Source of the DNA: Chiridota heheva
Lineage: Eukaryota; Echinodermata; Holothuroidea; Apodida; Chiridotidae
Length of the DNA: 64,000 bases
NCBI GenBank assembly: GCA_020152595.1
Contig: JAIGNY010003259.1
Coordinates: forward strand, 192,001-256,000
Reading direction: 5' to 3'
A model generated the notes under the pieces. The model ran no database searches, had not been told where the DNA came from, and worked only from the letters and a program-made list of their open reading frames with translations. The position numbers and the translations under genes are program-made. This document shows positions 58,000 through 64,000 of the stretch, piece after piece (within the stretch, counting starts at the first letter, position 1; the number at the start of each line of letters is the position of its first letter).

Positions 58000-59980
58000 G
58001 TTGCAAATGTTGGGTTTGGACCATGGCATACGTGCCATAAATAATCTGAGACTGAGTTGGATTTTTTCTAAAGTTTTTATTTTTACTAATTTAATTTTGA
58101 ACTTATGTGTTTGATTTTAAGGCATTTTAGACATCATAATCAAAAAATATGTAGTTTCCTGCTGGACCCCACGGTTCACTGGATGCCACGCCGTTACGCG
58201 CACGATCTGAGTGCGCAGTGCCGCCAAATGTCCCCCTTCCCCACTTATATCAAAAACCTTCCGACGGCACCGCACGTACCTTTTTAGTAATTATCATTTA
58301 GAATTAAAAGCACTTTCTGATAAATATACAATGTCCCCCTGATAATATTCCTTTTAAAATGGTTGCGCACCTGTATTCTAGCTCAAGTTGACGTCCACAA
58401 CCACTCTGTGTATTTTTTGGGTGACACGAACTTGAGAATCGAATGAAAAATATTATTTCAAGTGGAAAAACAATCAAGACTATAATGGATAAATCATCAA
58501 GAAATCCAGTGTAGCCAGTTTTTTGGATTGGGGGTTGCAGAACAAACACATTATGATGGGTATATTGTTTTCAATAACTGTCCAACTAGCGGTCTTTAAA
58601 CAGAAAGTTATATATTGCTCAACATACAGGGAGGTTACGAAGACTAACTCTAAACCTACCCCTAACCTGTTAAGGTAAGAATAGTTACACTCCAAAACTG
58701 TAAAAACTTCCCTGTATTGTGGGCAATATATACTTCTCCTCTTTAAATTGTTCGGAGGCTGAATTTGACTGAAGAGCAAAACAAAAAAGGTAATTGTTTC
58801 CAAATCTGAACCTTTTAGCAAAATTATAGGACCTTTAAATAAAATTTCCGGAGCTCTTAGCAAATTTGATTTACCTATAATTGCTGGACCTTCATTTGAG
58901 CAACATTTTGGACCTTTTACCTTCTGGGGAGCCGTTGGGGACCCCCTCCCCCGCCCTTAGCAACACACGTGGAATCATACGCATGTTTGTGTGTAAGGTT
59001 TTGTTTACTGCTCAAAACATATCAACCAGGGGCTTGGAGCGGGTCGCCTCTCAAGGGGGAAGACCCACAAAGTTTCCCGGTTAGGGCCACTATGCAAACA
59101 GAATATTGCAGTGGTAAGTGAAGTTCCATCAAACGTTGTATTGCTCAGCGGGAAATCTCCTTAAATGTAAAAAAACATCCCTAAATTTCTTTAAATTTTC
59201 AGGAACTTTTACCAATGAAACTTTCTGTAAATTTTACAAAATTTGTAATAAATTTCATCAATTTATTTCAATTATAATTTGATATTTCCCCAAATTTACC
59301 TCCCAAATTGAGAATGAATTTAAAACAAAAATATATCACAAAGACCACAAATTCGATTTACAATACAAACTAAGCGTATATAAGTAATTAAAGAATACAA
59401 ACATAGAATGAGATTGGAAATGAAAACATTGTGTTGAATTATCAAAGAGTCTGAAAGGAAATAAACTGATAAAAGAACTGAAGGAGAACTGACAAGGATA
59501 AATAAATCAAACCAATTTAAATCAACGGTAAAAACAACCTAGCAAAAGGAAATAGGAGAAAAGGTAAATATGTTTACCATTTGGAATATTTACCAAGCAC
59601 GGAACTAATGACAGAATGGCAAGTCAACACATTCAAGAAACACATTGTGACATGCAGCAGCTAATTCTGGTGCACGTGTTTCCTGTGGCAGGAATACTTT
59701 CAATATTAATACAAAAATTTAGTTTCCTTCTTTGGAATGACGCTGTGTATGCAACAATGACGTTACTTGGCAAACGTTGAATTCCTTTCTGTCGTCATAT
59801 ACATGTGTTCTTGTATTTGGTACACCTTTACTTGACGACAGCACATATATATCTATCTTTAACCATGGCAGCATGGGATTGCATCCGTTAGTATACTCAC
59901 CATTTACGTGTTTCATCATTTGTCACACGAAGAACAATCATGTTGAAAAAAGATTAAAATGATAAGTTTAGAAAATGCCC
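58000..59980. other. Intergenic DNA with one hairpin repeat
   Basis: 58607-58735 is a hairpin element: the arms tatatattgctcaacataca and its complement tgtattgtgggcaatatata flank ~65 bp. Otherwise no gene or repeat is firmly recognised. Confidence 0.5.
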
Positions 59981-59984
59981 GAGC

Positions 59985-60060
59985 AGGGAAGCGGAAAGAG
60001 AAGGGGAAAGGGAGGAGGGGGAAGGGGAGGGGTGGGGGGGGGGACACTTTATGCTTAAAG
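59985..60060 (+). repeat. Purine/G-rich tract
   Basis: An interrupted ggaaaggggaggaggggg tract, then ggggtgggggggggg. Four or more G-runs could form a quadruplex; nothing else was seen. Confidence 0.6.
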
Positions 60061-60089
60061 TGGTAAGGGTGTGAGCCCACCAACCGAAA

Positions 60090-60290
60090 AATATACCCGC
60101 AGTATGACAATTTTGTTGGTAACTGCAGTATGAAATTATACAATTTTGATACCCGCAGTATGAGAGAAGGCAATTTTGATACCTGCAGTATGAGTATTGA
60201 ACGAAAATATTGTAAAAATGGACCAGCAGTACAAAATTAGCACAGTAAAACCTCATGTTTTGGGACCTGCACTACAAAAATGATGAAAAA
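60090..60290 (+). repeat. Diverged ~45-bp tandem repeat (acctgcagtatga type)
   Basis: Serial copies of (a/t)acc(c/t)gcagtatga followed by caattttg(t/a). The last grade into acctgcactacaaaaatgat, which is the start of the module separating the TA arrays at 60347 and beyond. Confidence 0.65.
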
Positions 60291-60346
60291 GGACAATCTT
60301 TGAAGAAAAGAAAAGAAAGAGAATTTAATTTATTGTTTACTACAAA

Positions 60347-61580
<1,234 letters not shown>

Positions 61581-61872
61581 CGACCAATCAGAAACGTTGG
61601 ATTGAAGTGTATCTTTTATCTCCATGTTAAACCTGTGAAAGGAGTGCTAAAGCGAATGTAAGGGCGCTTGTTTTTGCGAATTTCACAGATATATTATCAA
61701 CAACAGACTGACAGATAGACAAACTTCATGCATCCGTAGCTCACAGACGACGTGAGGGCAAAGGTCATTTGAATATTCATATTAGATAGAAAATTACTGC
61801 GTGCTAGATAAGCATTCATATTTTTGAGGAACCCCTAAAAATACGCCCTTACTTTTCGGTTTAGTGTGGCCT

Positions 61873-62400
61873 TCAAGACAACCAGCCTTTTTTCCATTTT
61901 TGTTCACATAAAAGTAATTTGTCACTGGATCGACGAGCACGAGTAGAAATATATGATTTTAAAAGGTCAGAGATATAATTTGGAGCACACCCAATCAACG
62001 ATTTGTAAACAATAAGCAGTATTTTATATATTACCTTTTTTGACACAGGGAGCCAATGCAAGTCTTTTAGGATTGGAGTAATGTGACAAGATTTCTCTGA
62101 GAGCGTTATAACAAAGAGCTTACGCTCTTTGGTTATAAGGCGTGCAGCAGAGTTTTGAATCAGTTGAAGACGGTGAATTTGTTTTTGAGGAAGACCATAC
62201 AGTAGAGAGTTTCCCATATCTAGACGTGAAGTTACAAAGGAATGTATGATTTGAACAGTAGCAGTAGAGTCAAGATATTTCCTTATTTTACCAATGTTTC
62301 GAAGATGAAAAGCAGCAGTGCGGGTAACCCGTGAAATATGAGGGTTCATACTCATGGTTGAATCAAAGATGACACCTAGGTTACGTGCTTGAGCGCCCTT
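61873..62400 (-). pseudogene. CR1/L2-type reverse transcriptase fragment
   Basis: From ~62400 downward it reads ARNLGVIFDSTMSMNPHI, HLRNIGKIRKYL, then SFVTSRLDMGNSLLYGLP, RLQLIQNSAARLI, HITPILKDLHWLPV and YKSLIGCAPNYI. This is the segment downstream of the YADD box in CR1/L2/Jockey-type elements. The core palm is absent; the upstream side is cut by a small hAT-like element at 62437. Open for 160 codons, so relatively young, but truncated. Confidence 0.85.
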
Positions 62401-62436
62401 ATCAGGGTGGCTTGTTCAGTCCGAATGTCAGAGGAC

Positions 62437-62578
62437 CAGTGGCGGCGCATGGGCGGCATTTTCCCCTCACGAGATCGCTTTGCTCCCCACTTGATCCCAG
62501 AAAATGTTGTAAAGTGACATATTTTGTCCGATTTGCCCCTCTCTTTCCCACATGACCTAAATCCTGGCGCCACCAATG
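62437..62578. mobile_element. hAT-like MITE (142 bp)
   Basis: The ends CAGTGGCGGCGC / GCGCCACCAATG are inverted with mismatches. The flanks cagaggac and acgaggac (8 bp, six identical) look like a decayed target duplication. Confidence 0.55.
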
Positions 62579-62589
62579 ACGAGGACTGG

Positions 62590-63100
62590 TCTTACACAGG
62601 GCCCTGAGCAAAAAAATAAATACTAATACAAATACAAACAGTACAAATTAAAAAAATATAAGAAAGAAAAATAAAACAATAGAATATCAAACAAAGAATA
62701 CGTCATAAAAATGGCATAAAAAGAAACAACATTTAACAAAGTAAAACAAGTGAAATTGTAACCAAATAGTACAAATATGGGAAAGTCCTTACATTTCTCG
62801 AAAATTGAAGAACATTTCCCGAAAATGGAAGGAGATTTCCCGATTAGCAGCAACATTTGATGTAAACTTAATTGACTAATTCAAGTTTTCGGCTTGTAGC
62901 CTTATAGGCCAAACTGAGACCATCTTGAAGGTGTTTGCAGACTTGTCCTCTTAGGTAACCTTTTTATGCCCCAGGTTCAAATGGATTTTTAAGTCTGTTC
63001 TGACGGATCATTCCATTCTGACATAAAGTTTCGTTCTGATGGATCCGTTCCGTTCATATGGATTGTTCCGTCCCTCACGGATCATCCCATTCCTATAGAC
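62590..63100. other. Intergenic DNA, repeat-like
   Basis: 62770-62870 is an inverted copy of the GGGAAAT repeat. 62985-63100 has serial ttccgttc(t/c)-at-gga units. No gene. Confidence 0.5.
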
Positions 63101-63107
63101 ATATACG

Positions 63108-63896
63108 CAGTGGCGTAGGAACAATTTTTTTTTCTTGTGGGGGCTGAAGCTTTATTTCTCCAAGGACCTCGACCCTCATCCCCACCCAGAAGCCTCGTTT
63201 TTGGCATGGTTTCTTGGGCATGTTTGGCGCTTTGGGCATTTGTTTAGTTTTTTTTTTTTCAAAGAAGAATGAACAAGTGATATTCTTGTTCAGTTGTTAT
63301 CTTCTTTTTAAACTCTAACAGACTTGCCGGCAGTCGACATGCGTGCACGTACAACGGTACGTATAATTTGTTATGTACATACAACGGTACAAACACAGTG
63401 CCATAGATGCTCGCACGCGTAATTTTTTTTTCTTTTTCCAAGAGTGTTTAGGACAATTTGCATTGATATCAGTTGAAAATTCTTCTAAATCACTGTCTAA
63501 TTTTAAACGGAATAAACGCAAATTGTCCTAAACACTCCTGGGGAAAAAAATTATGCTGCCCGCACTCAGTGTCTGCGGTAGCACGCAAACGTTATGTTCA
63601 ATACAGCTTCGATCAGCTCAAAATGATTATGAGGGTGCTAAAAAGTAATAAAGTCTCCATTGAAATTACATTACCTTTTTTATCAACATAATCGAAGAAA
63701 TTAGAACATAGGACAATATCCTATAAAGTTATATTATCTAAAGTGGGTATAAACAAGTCTTATAAGGGGGTTTTCGTATATAAGAAGTAGGGTGGGGAGG
63801 GGGCTAAAGCATAGTTTATCCCCTTAAATTTTGACTGGGAGAAACCCCCCCCCCCACCCCCACCCTTTCTCCAGCCCCCCGATTCCTACGCCCTTG
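63108..63896. mobile_element. hAT-like non-autonomous element (789 bp)
   Basis: It begins CAGTGGCGTAGGAA and ends TTCCTACGCCCTTG, inverted with two mismatches. Flanks catatacg / tatatacg agree at 7 of 8 bases. No transposase was seen. The interior carries a strong hairpin: ~45-bp arms around 63417-63462 and 63517-63560 share GTGTTTAGGACAATTTGC. Confidence 0.7.
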
Positions 63897-64000
63897 TATA
63901 TACGGATTGCTCCGTCATGGGTCATTATATTTCATTAGAGTTCCTATTTTTTTCAGGGTCATGCATGTTCGTATAAAAGCGGACAGTTATCAGGTCGATC
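63897..64000. other. Window end, nothing recognised
   Basis: Short flanking sequence resembling the serial units left of 63100. No gene. Confidence 0.4.

Noticed and set aside
58480..58863. 127-codon minus-strand frame
   Set aside because: No recognisable domain, AT-biased composition, and it spans a hairpin repeat (58607-58735).

Overview
This is animal genomic DNA, not prokaryotic: one long gene broken into short exons with GT/AG introns, AT-rich spacers, and dense transposon remnants. The only clearly functional gene is cytosolic isoleucyl-tRNA synthetase (IARS1) on the + strand. It enters the window already inside its editing domain and ends near 43.8 kb. Intron sizes, THAP-domain remnants, (CAAA)n-tailed non-LTR retrotransposons and a DIRS-like element suggest a marine invertebrate, possibly an echinoderm or another invertebrate deuterostome. 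That placement is an inference and is weak.

Layout. 1-43833: IARS1, with 18 coding exons visible from 639. Exon phases match at every junction except one, where exon 15984-16124 lacks a base. The exons encode, in order, the end of the CP1 editing domain, the rest of the catalytic fold with the SMPYAQ region and KMSKS loop, the anticodon-binding helical domain, and a C-terminal UNE-I-type appendix. Two phase-compatible candidate last exons exist, at 42864 and 43763. The introns hold foldback/MITE families, a 1.04-kb hAT-like element with an exact 8-bp target duplication, a 1.04-kb piggyBac-like element inserted at TTAA inside a reverse transcriptase fragment, and several truncated ends of one RNase H-encoding LINE family.

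17168-24866: the most striking object, a 7.7-kb GC- and CpG-rich island in an IARS1 intron. It has ~128-bp near-identical inverted terminal repeats. A ~100-bp internal segment beside the right repeat is complementary to both outer ends joined together. That is the architecture of DIRS-type tyrosine-recombinase retrotransposons, but no reverse transcriptase or recombinase is recognisable. The interior is instead arrays of hairpin-forming tandem repeats.

43.8-64 kb: probable IARS1 3' end, then intergenic DNA with no intact gene. It holds foldback elements, a tandem array rich in TGACCT half-sites (52.6-53.6 kb), a tRNA-like SINE head (53.95 kb), a broken THAP-domain gene on the minus strand (57.1-57.9 kb), long (TA)n arrays separated by a ~50-bp module in alternating orientation (60.4-61.6 kb), a minus-strand reverse transcriptase remnant (61.9-62.4 kb) and two hAT-like MITEs.

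The genes do not form an operon or pathway. The window is one housekeeping gene whose introns act as a landing zone for mobile elements. Isolated one-base lesions occur in several otherwise conserved reading frames, so consensus errors should be considered before calling anything a pseudogene.
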